Part shown: one piece after another, positions 1 through 8,909 of the stretch
Layout of the letters: each line of letters starts with the position of its first letter
Numbering within the stretch: the first letter of the stretch is position 1
Assembly: GCF_000062885.1 (NCBI RefSeq)
Contig: NC_009142.1
Location: 4,143,584-4,207,583, forward strand
Length of the DNA: 64,000 nucleotides
From: Saccharopolyspora erythraea NRRL 2338
GTDB lineage: Bacteria; Actinomycetota; Actinomycetes; Mycobacteriales; Pseudonocardiaceae
Reading direction: 5' to 3'
The notes under the pieces: model-generated
Told to the model about the DNA's origin: nothing
Databases searched by the model: none
Seen by the model: the letters and a program-made list of their open reading frames with translations, nothing else
Made by a program: the position numbers and the translations under genes

Positions 1-1982
1 TCGAGGGGCTGAGCTCGGAGCTGGTCGAGGTCGTCGGCCAGCGCAACCCCTCCTCCCCCGCCCTGCGGCTGCTGCCCGGCGGACGCAGCTGGCTGCTGGT
101 GGAGGTCGGCGGCGCCGACCGCGCCGAGGCCGAGGCCGCCGCGCAGCGCATCGCGCGCGCCATGGGCGAGCGCGCCGAAACCGTCGTGCACGTCGAACCC
201 ACCCGGATGGCCGCGCTGTGGAAGATCCGCGAGGAGGGCTCGGGCTACTCCACGCGGCTGGCCGACGGCACCGAGCGCTGGTCGGGCTGGGAGGACGCCG
301 CCGTGCCCCCCGAGCACCTAGGCGCATACCTGCGGGAGTTCGACGCGCTGCTGGAGCGCTTCGGCCGCCGCGGCGTCACCTACGGCCACTACGGCGACGG
401 CTGCATCCACGTGCGCATCGACTTCGACCTGATGAGCACCTCCGGCGCGGCGGACTACCGGTCGTTCCTGGAGTCCGCGGCCGACCTGGTGGTCTCCCAC
501 GGCGGGTCGGTCTCCGGCGAGCACGGCGACGGCCAGGCCCGCTCGGAGCTGCTGTCGCGGATGTACCCGCCGGAGATCATCGGCGGCTTCGAGCGCTTCA
601 AGGCCGCCTTCGACCCCGACGACCTGTTCAACCCCGGCCAGATCGTGCGCCCCCGCCCGCTGGACTCCGACCTGCGCGTGCTGGTCGCTCCCCCGCGCAT
701 CCCGACCCGCACCACCCTGGCGCTGCACGCCGACGACGGCGACCTCGCCCCGGCCTCCCGGCGCTGCGTGGGCATGGGCAAGTGCCTGAACACCACAGGT
801 GGGGTGATGTGCCCGAGCTACCGCGCTACCCGCGAGGAGAAGCACTCCACCCGCGGCCGCGCCCACCTGCTGTTCGAGATGCTGGCCGGACGCGTCATCA
901 CCGGCGGCTGGCGCTCACCGGAGGTCCGCGAGGCGCTCGACCTGTGCCTGTCGTGCAAGGGCTGCAAGACCGACTGCCCGGTCGGGGTGGACATGGCCAC
1001 CTACAAGGCCGAGTTCCTGCACCACCACTACCGGCACCGCCCCCGACCCGCCTCGCACTACTCGATGGGCTTCCTGCCGCTGTGGCTGGCACTGGGCCAG
1101 CACACCCCCCGGCTGGCCAACCGCGTACTCACCAGCAGAGCCGCGGGCCTGCTCAAGCGAATGGGCGGCATCGCCCCCGAACGCGCCATCCCGCCGCTGG
1201 CCGGGCAGACGCTGCGCGCCTGGTGGTCGGCACGCGACCGCCGCCTGGAACAGCCGTCGGTGGTGCTGTTCCCCGACACCTTCACCAACCACTTCGACCC
1301 CCACGTCGGCCAGGACGCGGTGACCGCGATGGAAGCGCTGGGCCAGACCGTGGACCTGCCCCGCAGCCAGGTCTGCTGCGGGCTGACCTGGGCCTCCACC
1401 GGCCAGCTCGGCATCGCCCGGCGAATGGTCCGGCGCACCGCCCGCGTCCTGGGCCCCCAGGTCCAGGCAGGACTGCCGGTGGTCGGCCTGGAACCCAGCT
1501 GCACGGCGTTCCTGCGCAACGACGCGCTGGAACTGGCCCCGCACGACCCCCACGTCACCGCGCTGGCCGAGGCGACCCGGACCTTCGCCGAATGGGTCGA
1601 GCCCACCCGCGCCCAATGGACCCGCGAGTCCGGCAGCGCCCCGGAGTCGCTGGTGCAGGTGCACTGCCACCAGTACAGCGAGCTCGGCTTCGACGCCGAC
1701 CGCGCCGCCCTGGAGGCCACCGGCACCCGCGCCCGCGTGCTGGACTCCGGCTGCTGCGGACTCGCGGGCAACTTCGGCTTCGAACGCGGCCACTACGAGG
1801 TGTCGATGGCCTGCGCCGAACACGCCCTGCTGCCCGCGGTGCGCGCCGCCGAGCCCGGCACCGACGTCGTCGCCGACGGCTTCAGCTGCCGCACCCAGCT
1901 GCGCCAGGCCACCGGCACCGAACCGGTGCACCTGGCCACGCTGGTCGCCCGCGCGCTCACCGCGGATACGCCACCCCGTTGA
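1..1982 (+). CDS. FAD-linked / Fe-S oxidoreductase, D-2-hydroxyacid dehydrogenase type (5' end outside window)
   Basis: The frame is open from position 3 with no upstream start, so the N-terminal PCMH flavin domain lies outside the window. About 659 residues are visible. Residues 1-200 look like the C-terminal domain of FAD-linked oxidases, with the conserved GEHGDG motif. Next come two ferredoxin-like clusters: a cysteine group near residue 255 (CVGMGKC, then GGVMCP) and a canonical CxxCxxCxxxCP near residue 315. The C-terminal third carries two CCG-type motifs (QVCCGL near 458, SGCCGLAGNFG near 582) as in GlpC/LutA/HdrB proteins. The architecture matches the YdiJ-like family that oxidises D-2-hydroxyacids such as D-lactate or D-2-hydroxyglutarate; the substrate cannot be read here. 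The last 26 bases overlap the end of the convergent lactonase gene. Confidence 0.85.
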   Translation, partial: EGLSSELVEVVGQRNPSSPALRLLPGGRSWLLVEVGGADRAEAEAAAQRIARAMGERAETVVHVEPTRMAALWKIREEGSGYSTRLADGTERWSGWEDAAVPPEHLGAYLREFDALLERFGRRGVTYGHYGDGCIHVRIDFDLMSTSGAADYRSFLESAADLVVSHGGSVSGEHGDGQARSELLSRMYPPEIIGGFERFKAAFDPDDLFNPGQIVRPRPLDSDLRVLVAPPRIPTRTTLALHADDGDLAPASRRCVGMGKCLNTTGGVMCPSYRATREEKHSTRGRAHLLFEMLAGRVITGGWRSPEVREALDLCLSCKGCKTDCPVGVDMATYKAEFLHHHYRHRPRPASHYSMGFLPLWLALGQHTPRLANRVLTSRAAGLLKRMGGIAPERAIPPLAGQTLRAWWSARDRRLEQPSVVLFPDTFTNHFDPHVGQDAVTAMEALGQTVDLPRSQVCCGLTWASTGQLGIARRMVRRTARVLGPQVQAGLPVVGLEPSCTAFLRNDALELAPHDPHVTALAEATRTFAEWVEPTRAQWTRESGSAPESLVQVHCHQYSELGFDADRAALEATGTRARVLDSGCCGLAGNFGFERGHYEVSMACAEHALLPAVRAAEPGTDVVADGFSCRTQLRQATGTEPVHLATLVARALTADTPPR

Positions 1983-2859
1983 AGTTGACCCGCAACGCAT
2001 ACACCGACGAGCTCGCCGTCATGAACAGGTGGTTGCGCTTGGGCCCGCCGAAAACCAAGTTCGACACCACCTCCGGCAGCAGCAGCTTGCCCAGCGGCGT
2101 GCCGTCGGCGTCGAAGCAGTGCACCCCGTCGTGCGCCGCCGCCCACACCCGGCCCAGCGCGTCCAGCCGCACCCCGTCGAAGCTGCCCGCATCGCAGGTG
2201 GCGAACACCTCGCCGCCGGACAGCGCTCCGTCATCGGCGACGTCGAACAGCCGGATGTGCTTGCGCCGGGTGTCGGCGACGTAGAGGCGCCGCTCGTCGG
2301 CGGAGAACGCCAGACCGTTGGGGCGGTCGAAGTCCTGCGCGACCGCGCGCACGTCCCCGGTGGCCGGATCGACGCGGTAGACGTGGCAAGCACCGATCTC
2401 GGTCTCAGCGCGATGCCCCTCGTAATCGCTGTCGATGCCGTAACTGGGATCGGTGAACCACACCGACCCGTCGGCCCGCTCGACCACGTCGTTGGGACTG
2501 TTCAACCGCTTGCCGTTCCACCGATCGGCCAGCACCACCACCGAGCCGTCGTGCTCGGTGCGCGTGACCCGCCGGTGCCCCTGCTCGCAGCTGACCAACC
2601 GGCCCTGCCGGTCGACGGTGTGACCGTTGGTGTACCCGGCAGGCGCCCGGAACACCCCGACGACGCCCGTGGTCTCGTCCCAGCGCAGCAACCGGTCGTT
2701 GGGGATGTCGCTGAACAGCAGGTAGCGCCCCGCCGCGAAGTACACCGGGCCCTCCGTCCAGCGGCAACCGCTGTGCAGCCGCTCGACCAGCCCGTCCCCG
2801 CCGACCCCGGAAAAACGCTCGTCCAACACCTCGAACCGCGCCTCGATGAACTCCGACAA
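1957..2859 (-). CDS. SMP-30/gluconolactonase/LRE family protein
   Basis: This 300-residue protein has the hallmarks of the calcium-binding six-bladed propeller lactonases: WTEGP near residue 35 (metal-ligand Glu), NSPNDV near 135, a second RPNGLAFS near 185 and SFDGVRLD near 240. Such enzymes hydrolyse sugar lactones or related esters in the cytoplasm. I chose a TTG start at 2859 because homology begins there and a purine-rich stretch (GGAACGGGGG) lies just upstream. The frame stays open to 3144, but that extension is arginine-rich and unlike the family. The stop codon is inside the convergent oxidase gene, which may share sugar-acid metabolism with it (inference). The exact start is uncertain. 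Confidence 0.8.
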   Translation of the reverse strand: MSEFIEARFEVLDERFSGVGGDGLVERLHSGCRWTEGPVYFAAGRYLLFSDIPNDRLLRWDETTGVVGVFRAPAGYTNGHTVDRQGRLVSCEQGHRRVTRTEHDGSVVVLADRWNGKRLNSPNDVVERADGSVWFTDPSYGIDSDYEGHRAETEIGACHVYRVDPATGDVRAVAQDFDRPNGLAFSADERRLYVADTRRKHIRLFDVADDGALSGGEVFATCDAGSFDGVRLDALGRVWAAAHDGVHCFDADGTPLGKLLLPEVVSNLVFGGPKRNHLFMTASSSVYALRVNFNGVAYPR

Positions 2860-2929
2860 CGCACACGCCCCCGTTCCACCCGGCCACCGCTTCCGCGCCG
2901 ATTCTTCCCCGGCGCGGCCTGCCGAACCA

Positions 2930-2955
2930 GGCGATGACGGGTTCCGGTCATCGCC
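2930..2955. repeat. Hairpin between mgtC-like and lactonase genes
   Basis: GGCGATGAC at 2930-2938 is repeated inverted as GTCATCGCC at 2947-2955 with an 8-base loop. Both neighbouring genes are on the minus strand. It lies downstream of the MgtC gene, so it could end that transcript or sit in the leader of the lactonase gene. There is no T-run. Confidence 0.35.
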
Positions 2956-3076
2956 CGGCGCCTCCAGGCGGACAACAGGGAACGCGCTCACGACTGCTTC
3001 CTCCGGCCCCCAGCCCAGGCAACAACGCGTACACAGTGGATGGCTCACACGTACGAACTGGACGAACCGCCCGGAC

Positions 3077-3799
3077 TCAGAAGCCGGGCTCCACCGACTC
3101 CCCCGCCGCCGCGTGCAACACCCCCGGCAGCACACCCACCTCACCGACCAACGACGACACCGGCTCCTTGCCGCTCACCCGGATCGCCACCACCGCCACC
3201 CGCTGCTGCTGGTCGTCGGTGTCCTCACGCTCCACCTCCAGATCCAGCACCCGCCAGCCCCGGCTCGTGCACAACGTCAGCACGCCGCGCAGCACGCCGT
3301 ACCCGTCGAGGTAGCCGATCCGCATCACCTGCGGCTCCCGCAACGACCGCCGCACCAGCCGCAGCAACCGCGGATAGCCCAGCACCACCGCGAAATGCGC
3401 CGCCGTCGTCGCCACCGCCAGCAGGAACAACCCACCACCGCAGGCCATCCCCACCGCGGCAACCACCCACACCGTCGCCGCCGTCGTCAGCCCCCGCACC
3501 GCGTCCCGCCGCACGAAGATCAGCCCACCACCGATGAAACCGATCCCCGACACGACCTGCGCCGCCACCCGCGACGGGTCGAACGACACCCGGTCGAACA
3601 CCAGCAGATCCCCGAACGCGTACTTCGACACCAGCATGAACACCGCCGCACCCACCCCGACCAGCGCGTGCGTGCGCATCCCGGCGCTCTTCGCCCGGAT
3701 CTCCCGCTCCAGCCCGATCAGGCTCGACAGCAGCAGCGCCGCACCCAGCTCCACAAGCAGGGGCACCTCGCGGAACCCCGAGACCACGGCGTCAGGCAT
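3077..3799 (-). CDS. MgtC/SapB family membrane protein
   Basis: The 240-residue product starts with a hydrophobic region containing the family signature LIGLEREIRAKSAGMRTHALVG and GIGFIGGGLIF. It has about four or five predicted membrane spans over residues 1-150. The C-terminal domain (about 155-240) is soluble and resembles the ACT-like domain of MgtC proteins. In pathogens MgtC affects the F-type ATPase and survival at low magnesium; in free-living actinomycetes the role is not settled. The ATG at 3799 starts the homology; an upstream start at 3835 would add twelve residues of basic sequence. It is transcribed away from the VOC gene at 3952, so the 150 bp between them should hold divergent promoters. 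Confidence 0.85.
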   Translation of the reverse strand: MPDAVVSGFREVPLLVELGAALLLSSLIGLEREIRAKSAGMRTHALVGVGAAVFMLVSKYAFGDLLVFDRVSFDPSRVAAQVVSGIGFIGGGLIFVRRDAVRGLTTAATVWVVAAVGMACGGGLFLLAVATTAAHFAVVLGYPRLLRLVRRSLREPQVMRIGYLDGYGVLRGVLTLCTSRGWRVLDLEVEREDTDDQQQRVAVVAIRVSGKEPVSSLVGEVGVLPGVLHAAAGESVEPGF

Positions 3800-3951
3800 C
3801 CCCGCAACGTAACCCCGCCGCCGCGGACACGACAATCAGCCGACGCCCACCACCGATGAGGCCTCCGCCACGCAACACCCGGAAAACCAGTACACAATGG
3901 ACAACCAGCACCACACCGGGACAGGATGGCCCCGGACCGCGAGGAGCCGAC

Positions 3952-4305
3952 ATGCCCATCCAACACCTGCCGGCCGTCGTCCCGGTCTCCGACATCGACA
4001 CCGCCGACGCCTGGTCCGAGCGCCTGTTCGACCGCCCCGCCGACAACCGCCCCATGGACGGACCCGTCGAATGGCGGATCACCACCAACGGCTGGGTCCA
4101 GGTCCACCGCGACCCCACCCGCGCGGGCACCGCCCTGCTCAACCTCGCCGTCGACGACCTCGACCAGCACCGCACCGCACTCGACCACCGCGGCCTGACC
4201 ACCGGACCCGTCGAAACAGCCGGCAAGGACGTCCGGCTCTCCACCACCACCGACCTCGACGGCAACCGGATCACCTTCATCGGCAACTTCCGCACCGACT
4301 ACTGA
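3952..4305 (+). CDS. VOC (glyoxalase/bleomycin-resistance fold) family protein
   Basis: A 117-residue single-domain protein. The start is the ATG at 3952, preceded by GAGGAGCC. The pattern PAVVPVSDIDTADAWSERLF followed by LNLAVDDLDQHRTAL and ending DLDGNRITFIGNF is typical of vicinal-oxygen-chelate proteins, which pair two beta-alpha-beta-beta-beta modules. Members include glyoxalase I, dioxygenases and antibiotic-binding proteins; nothing here shows the substrate, and metal ligands are not all obvious. It ends 13 bases before the convergent methyltransferase gene. Confidence 0.8.
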   Translation: MPIQHLPAVVPVSDIDTADAWSERLFDRPADNRPMDGPVEWRITTNGWVQVHRDPTRAGTALLNLAVDDLDQHRTALDHRGLTTGPVETAGKDVRLSTTTDLDGNRITFIGNFRTDY

Positions 4306-4318
4306 CCCGCGGCAGACC

Positions 4319-4915
4319 TCACCGCGGCCGGCGCGCCAGGTACACCAGCGCCGGCGGCACGTTGCGCCACACCGTCCGGCTGATCACCGTCTCCTCGAAC
4401 GTCGCCCGCAGATCCCGCAACTGCCGCCGCGCCGGCGGCGCCCACCGCGTCCAGGTGTAGGCGAACTGCGTGAACGCCCCCTCGGGCACCAGCACGTCAG
4501 CCACCAACCGCACCAACGGCACCCCGTCCACCGCGGTGTGCGCCGCCCACGGCAGACCGCTGACCACCACATCCGCCCGCAACCCGCGCTCGGCCATCAG
4601 CTCCGGCAGCGCACGCGCGTCCGCGCACACCGTCTCCACATCCGGGAACCGCCGCCCCAGATCAGCCGCCCACCGGGCATTCAGCTCCAACGCCAGATGA
4701 CGGCCACGACCACCCAACCGCTGCTGGATCGCCGCGGTGAACGCACCCGTCCCCGGCCCCAGCTCCACCACCACCGGCTCACCACGACCCGGCACCGGAG
4801 CCACCATCTGATCGGCGAGGAACCGCGAACTCGGCCCCACCGCCGCCGTCGTCGTCGGCGACTTCACGAACTCGCGCAGGAACTCCGCAGCGCCCGCAGG
4901 ACCCGAACCGCGCAC
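4319..4915 (-). CDS. Class I SAM-dependent methyltransferase, phospholipid N-methyltransferase / KsgA-like fold
   Basis: The 198-residue protein has a clear SAM-binding motif I, VVVELGPGTGAFT, near residue 50. It is preceded by FLREFVKSPTTTAAVGPSSR, a segment typical of small methyltransferases annotated as phosphatidylethanolamine N-methyltransferase or rRNA adenine dimethylase-like. The GLPW sequence near residue 122 resembles the NLPY/GLPF catalytic motif IV of this superfamily. A GTG start at 4915 is used. The stop lies 13 bases from the VOC stop. The real substrate (lipid, RNA or small molecule) is not determinable. Confidence 0.75.
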   Translation of the reverse strand: MRGSGPAGAAEFLREFVKSPTTTAAVGPSSRFLADQMVAPVPGRGEPVVVELGPGTGAFTAAIQQRLGGRGRHLALELNARWAADLGRRFPDVETVCADARALPELMAERGLRADVVVSGLPWAAHTAVDGVPLVRLVADVLVPEGAFTQFAYTWTRWAPPARRQLRDLRATFEETVISRTVWRNVPPALVYLARRPR

Positions 4916-4948
4916 GGTCGACCACTCCCGGGTGTGTCGAGGCAGTGT

Positions 4949-5932
4949 CTAAGGAAGCCGACGACCCAGGAACAAACCCACCCCGGCCGCCACGATCGCG
5001 GCAAGAGTACCCAGCACCAACCACGGCTTGCTGGCATCTGTGTGCTTGATCTCGTAGCCGATCTGCTCCCCGAGCGTCGCGTAGACCTCCCGCAACTGCT
5101 CGGCACTGGCCGCCTTGTGGAACTCCCCGCCCGACAACCTCGCGATCTCCTGCATCGCCTCGTCGTCGACCTCGACGAACTCCTGCTCACCCTCGATCTC
5201 GATGCTGCCGTGCTTGGTGCCGAACGAGATCGTCGAGATCGGGATGTTGGCCTTCTTCGCCTCCTGCGCCTTGGTGTAGGCACCCCGCGGCGCGTCCAGC
5301 TCCCGCGGAATCGTCTGACCGCCATCGGCCATCAGCACGATCCGCGCGGGCGGCGCACCCGACGGACCACCCACCATCTTCCCGAACGAGTCGATCGCCG
5401 ACATCGCCGCGTTGATCCCGTCACCGGTCGCCGTCGCCTCCGACAACTTCAGGTTGTCGATGGCCTGCTTCACGCTCGCCCGGTCGGTCGTCGGCATCAC
5501 CAGCACCGTCGCGGTACCCGCGAACGACACCAAACCCAGGTTGATACCCGGCGTCAACTGATCGGCGAACTCCTTGGCCGCCACCTTGGCCGCCTCCAAC
5601 CGGTTCGGCTCCACATCGGTGGCCTTCATCGACAACGACACGTCCACCGTCAGCATCACCGTCGCCCGGTTGCGCGGAATCCGCTGCTCGGCCGTCGGCC
5701 CCGCCAACGCCACCGTCAGCAGGATCAACGCCACACCCAGCAACGCCGCGGGCACGTGCTTGGACCACCCCTGGCCCTTGCCCGCCACCCGGTCCAGCAC
5801 CTCCAGGTTGCTGAACCGCAGCGTGTCCTTGCGCCGACGGCGCTGCGCCCACAGATAGCCACCGACCAGACCGGCGACGATTATCAGCAGCAGGAACCAC
5901 CACGGGGCCGTGAAGCCCGACAAACTCAACAT
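4949..5932 (-). CDS. VWA-domain membrane protein, BatA-like
   Basis: A 327-residue protein with two N-terminal membrane spans (about residues 7-30 and 59-79), a von Willebrand A domain (about 88-290) and a final C-terminal span. The MIDAS metal site is recognisable as DVSLS near residue 96 with downstream TGDG and ADGG elements. The ATG at 5932 overlaps the stop of the DUF58 gene as ATGA, so the pair is translationally coupled. VWA proteins next to MoxR ATPases and DUF58 proteins act as substrate or metal-handling partners of the AAA+ chaperone at the membrane. In M. tuberculosis the equivalent (Rv1481) is needed for envelope integrity. Confidence 0.9.
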   Translation of the reverse strand: MLSLSGFTAPWWFLLLIIVAGLVGGYLWAQRRRRKDTLRFSNLEVLDRVAGKGQGWSKHVPAALLGVALILLTVALAGPTAEQRIPRNRATVMLTVDVSLSMKATDVEPNRLEAAKVAAKEFADQLTPGINLGLVSFAGTATVLVMPTTDRASVKQAIDNLKLSEATATGDGINAAMSAIDSFGKMVGGPSGAPPARIVLMADGGQTIPRELDAPRGAYTKAQEAKKANIPISTISFGTKHGSIEIEGEQEFVEVDDEAMQEIARLSGGEFHKAASAEQLREVYATLGEQIGYEIKHTDASKPWLVLGTLAAIVAAGVGLFLGRRLP

Positions 5933-6897
5933 CAAGCCGCTCCCCCGGACCAACCCCGCTTGCGCGCCATCACGAACCGCACGACATCAGCGATCCAGTC
6001 CGAGTCCGTCCGCAACACCAGGTGCGCGCAGCCCGCCCGCCGCAGCGCCGCCGCCACCTCCTCGCGGTGCGCCGCCGCCGCAGCGGCGAACTCCTTGCGC
6101 AACACCGGCGTCGTCCGCACCTCTCGTTGCTTGCCCGTCTCCGGATCCGACAGCAGGACCGTGCCGACATCCGGCAGCTCGACATCCCGGGGATCGAGCA
6201 CCTCGATCGCCAGCAGCGAATGCCGAGTGCCCAGCCCCCGCAACGCCCGCTGCCACTCCAACGGCCCCAGGAAGTCCGAGATCACCACCGCCAACCCGCG
6301 CCGACGCGGCGGCCGCCGCAGCGACTCCACCAACCGCGCCAGATCACCACGCGTGCCCTCCTCGGCCCGCGGCATCTCCACGACCTTCTTCAGCAACGCC
6401 CGCGCATACGCCGAACCACCACGCGCCGGCATCCGCGTCAGCCGCTCACCGTTGTCGACCACGGCACCGATCCGGTTGCCGCCACCACTGGTCAGGTGCG
6501 TCACCGCCGCCAGACCGGCCACCGCCAGCTCGCGCTTGTCGCACGCCGCCGAACCGAAGTCCAGGCTCGGCGACAGGTCCAGCGCCACCCACGTCTCCAG
6601 CTCCCGGTCGGCGACCGTCTGCCGGATGTGCGGCTCGTTCATCCGCGCCGTGACCGCCCAGTCCATCCGGCGCACGTCGTCACCGGGCTGGTAGATCCGC
6701 GCCTCCCCCGGCTCGGTGCCGGGACCCGGCACCAGACCCAGGTGGTTGCCCTGCAGGAGCCCGTCGAGCCTGCCCCGCACGGTCAGCTCCAGCGACTTCA
6801 GCGCGGCCTGCAACCGACCGCTGTCCAGCGACGGCGGCGCCCAGCTCGGTCGCCCCTCGTCGCGGGCTGCCCCCGGCACGACCTGCCCTCCCCTCAC
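5932..6897 (-). CDS. DUF58 domain-containing protein
   Basis: A 321-residue soluble protein with the DUF58 signature, REYQPGDD-like RIYQPGDDVRRMDW near residue 70, followed by a VWA-like fold (VALDLSPSLDFG near 105). The GTG start at 6897 overlaps the stop of the MoxR gene as GTGA, and its own stop overlaps the VWA start. This tight coupling places it in the MoxR-DUF58-VWA module, where the DUF58 protein is thought to bridge the ATPase and the membrane VWA protein. The biochemical role is unknown. Confidence 0.88.
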   Translation of the reverse strand: MRGGQVVPGAARDEGRPSWAPPSLDSGRLQAALKSLELTVRGRLDGLLQGNHLGLVPGPGTEPGEARIYQPGDDVRRMDWAVTARMNEPHIRQTVADRELETWVALDLSPSLDFGSAACDKRELAVAGLAAVTHLTSGGGNRIGAVVDNGERLTRMPARGGSAYARALLKKVVEMPRAEEGTRGDLARLVESLRRPPRRRGLAVVISDFLGPLEWQRALRGLGTRHSLLAIEVLDPRDVELPDVGTVLLSDPETGKQREVRTTPVLRKEFAAAAAAHREEVAAALRRAGCAHLVLRTDSDWIADVVRFVMARKRGWSGGAA

Positions 6898-8060
6898 TGG
6901 TGCTGGGTCGGACCGAGCGGCCCCTGCCCGTAGGCGGGCCCACCACCGGGCGGCTGCGCGTGACCGGGACCCGACGGCCCCGGCGCGGGCGCACCCACCG
7001 GCGCGGGCGGACCGCCCTGCGGACGCGCGGAGACCTGCGGCAACGGCACGGTCTGCAGCACCCGGTTCACGATGTGGTCGACCGGGATGCCGTCGGCCAG
7101 CGCGTCGTAGGACAGCACCAGGCGGTGCCGCAGCACGTCGGGCACCACGTCCACCACGTCCTGCGGCAGCACGTAGTCGCGGCCGCGCACCAGCGCCAGG
7201 GCCCGCGCCGCGGCCACGATGCCCAGGCTGGCCCGCGGCGAGGCGCCGTAGGAGACCCAGCCCGCGATGTCGGACAGCCCGTGGTCGTTGGGCGTCCGGG
7301 TCGCCAGCACCAGCCGCACGACGTAGTCGACCAGCGCGTGGTGCACGAACACCTTCGACGCGACGCCCTGCAACCGGGTCAGCTCGTCGGGGTCCAGCAC
7401 CGGGTTCGGCTCCGGAGAGGCCACGCCCATCCGGTAGACGATCTCCCGCTCCTCCTCGGCCGACGGGTACTCGACTTGCAGCTTGAACAGGAACCGGTCG
7501 CGCTGCGCCTCCGGCAGCGGGTAGACGCCCTCGTTCTCGATCGGGTTCTGGGTCGCCAGCACCAGGAACGGGCTCGGCATCGGGAAGCTCTCGCCGCCGA
7601 TGGAGACGTGGCGCTCGGCCATCACCTCCAGCAGCGCGGACTGCACCTTGGCCGGGGCGCGGTTGATCTCGTCGGCGAGCACGAAGTTGGCCAGCACCGG
7701 CCCCAGCTCGACGTCGAACCGCTCGCTGCCCTGCCGGTAGATCCGGGTGCCGAGGATGTCGGCGGGCACCAGGTCGGGGGTGAACTGCAGCCGCGAGAAG
7801 GAACCGCCGACGACCCGGGCGAAGGTCTCCACCGCGAGGGTCTTGGCCACGCCGGGCACGCCTTCGAGCAGGATGTGGCCCTTGGCGAGCAGCCCCACCA
7901 GCACCCGCTCGACGAGCCGGTCCTGGCCGACGATCACCCGCTTGACCTCGAAGACGGTGCGCTCCAGCAGCTGCGCGTCGCGAGCAGGCGTGTTCACCTG
8001 CTCCGAGGCGCGGGCCGGCGCTCCCGCGGTCCCGCCCTCACCGTTGCCGGGCTCGGTCAC
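6894..8060 (-). CDS. MoxR-family AAA+ ATPase
   Basis: A 388-residue ATPase with Walker A GVPGVAKT near residue 70, Walker B LADEINRA near 132, and sensor 1 ATQNPIENEGVYPLPEAQRDRF. The C-terminal 50 residues are Pro/Gly/Gln-rich and disordered. The GTG at 8060 is chosen because AGGAGG lies nine bases upstream; the frame is open further but has no better start. It heads the minus-strand MoxR-DUF58-VWA operon. MoxR ATPases are chaperone-like and help assemble or activate membrane or metal enzymes. In mycobacteria MoxR1 (Rv1479) lies just downstream of the RipA/RipB peptidoglycan hydrolases; here a RipA-like gene lies 1.5 kb upstream. Confidence 0.92.
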   Translation of the reverse strand: MTEPGNGEGGTAGAPARASEQVNTPARDAQLLERTVFEVKRVIVGQDRLVERVLVGLLAKGHILLEGVPGVAKTLAVETFARVVGGSFSRLQFTPDLVPADILGTRIYRQGSERFDVELGPVLANFVLADEINRAPAKVQSALLEVMAERHVSIGGESFPMPSPFLVLATQNPIENEGVYPLPEAQRDRFLFKLQVEYPSAEEEREIVYRMGVASPEPNPVLDPDELTRLQGVASKVFVHHALVDYVVRLVLATRTPNDHGLSDIAGWVSYGASPRASLGIVAAARALALVRGRDYVLPQDVVDVVPDVLRHRLVLSYDALADGIPVDHIVNRVLQTVPLPQVSARPQGGPPAPVGAPAPGPSGPGHAQPPGGGPAYGQGPLGPTQHQ

Positions 8061-8740
8061 TTCTGCAGCCTCCTGTTCTCGCCCGCGTCGTCGGCCCACG
8101 CACGGGCATCTCCGTCCGGCCGGTACGGCCGACCAAGATCCTGGCACGCCACCGCCCCGCCCACGCGCGGGGGCAACAGCCCATCCTCAGCCAATCGCAC
8201 GGCCGGTGTGACCACTGTGAAGAACACGCGCCCGCTCGGCACGGCGGACCGCCGGCCCAGCAGCCACCGCGCGGACGTGCACGGTCCGCCGCTGTGCCCC
8301 TGGCCGGCGGGGATGGCCCAGGCACGGCGGCCCGCTGCTGTGACGACGGTGGGCGCCGTGGGGGTACGGGTTCGTGGTCGCTCAGGGAACGGCCACCACG
8401 CTTGCCGCAGACTCACGCACGCGGGCGCCGGGCACACGCCGCTCCCCTTCGCTGACCAACCTTGGCCGCCCCACAGCGCCCTCACCTGACCACCGCGCCC
8501 GCACCTGGGGCGAGCCCTGGCTGACGCGGCGGTCGAGTCGGCCGGACACCTGCGGCGGCTGCCGGTGCTCAGGCAACCCCGCACTCCCGCCGCCGAAACG
8601 GCAGACGGGGCCCATCGCGGCCTTCAGCCGCACGGTCCCGCCTCGCCCGCATCGCCTCAATGGCTCAGCCCGTTCCCTCCCGTGAGCTGATTCCGTCCTC
8701 TGACTTCGCCAGCCCGGCTGTTGCTTTCCGCTCAGCGAAT

Positions 8741-8764
8741 TGATTTCGTTCTTCACTGAAATCA
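8741..8764. repeat. Inverted repeat in AT-rich island
   Basis: TGATTTC at 8741-8747 pairs with GAAATCA at 8758-8764, spaced by 10 bases. It sits in the only AT-rich patch of the MoxR upstream region and could be an operator, but is 680 bases from the MoxR start. Confidence 0.4.
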
Positions 8765-8825
8765 CAGTCATAATTCACTTGGAGAAACCATCTTTTCCCA
8801 GGTCGAAGACCCGTGGAGCCGTGAT

Positions 8826-8879
8826 CACCACGCCCGTGGTGGCCACTCATGGATGCCTGTGGTGATCACGGGCGTGGTG
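8826..8879 (-). repeat. 13-bp inverted repeat downstream of the mobA-like gene
   Basis: CACCACGCCCGTG at 8826-8838 is the exact reverse complement of CACGGGCGTGGTG at 8867-8879, with a 28-base spacer. Each arm is joined to a copy of the palindrome GTGATCAC (8821-8828 and 8862-8869). The repeat lies 31 bases past the mobA-like stop on the minus strand and may end that transcript, but there is no T-run. Confidence 0.5.
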
Positions 8880-8909
8880 GCCAGGCCCGTGGAAGCCGGC
8901 CGAAAACGG

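Larger units (their letters stand above)
8061..8909. other. Long intergenic region without a convincing gene
   Basis: Several frames are open here on both strands but all give arginine/proline/glycine-rich translations with no motif, no good ribosome-binding site and no family resemblance. The stretch from about 8700 to 8800 is clearly more AT-rich than the rest. The region holds two inverted repeats, described separately, and must contain the promoter of the MoxR operon on the minus strand. Confidence 0.6.

Noticed and set aside
6900-8489. Plus-strand frame of 529 codons opposite MoxR
   Set aside because: Antisense shadow; composition is Arg/His/Gln-rich and the minus-strand AAA+ motifs are perfect.
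8382-8771. Minus-strand frame of 129 codons in the empty region, with a fairly normal first 35 residues
   Set aside because: No ribosome-binding site, no family, and the second half is arginine/glycine-rich; kept only as part of the intergenic description.
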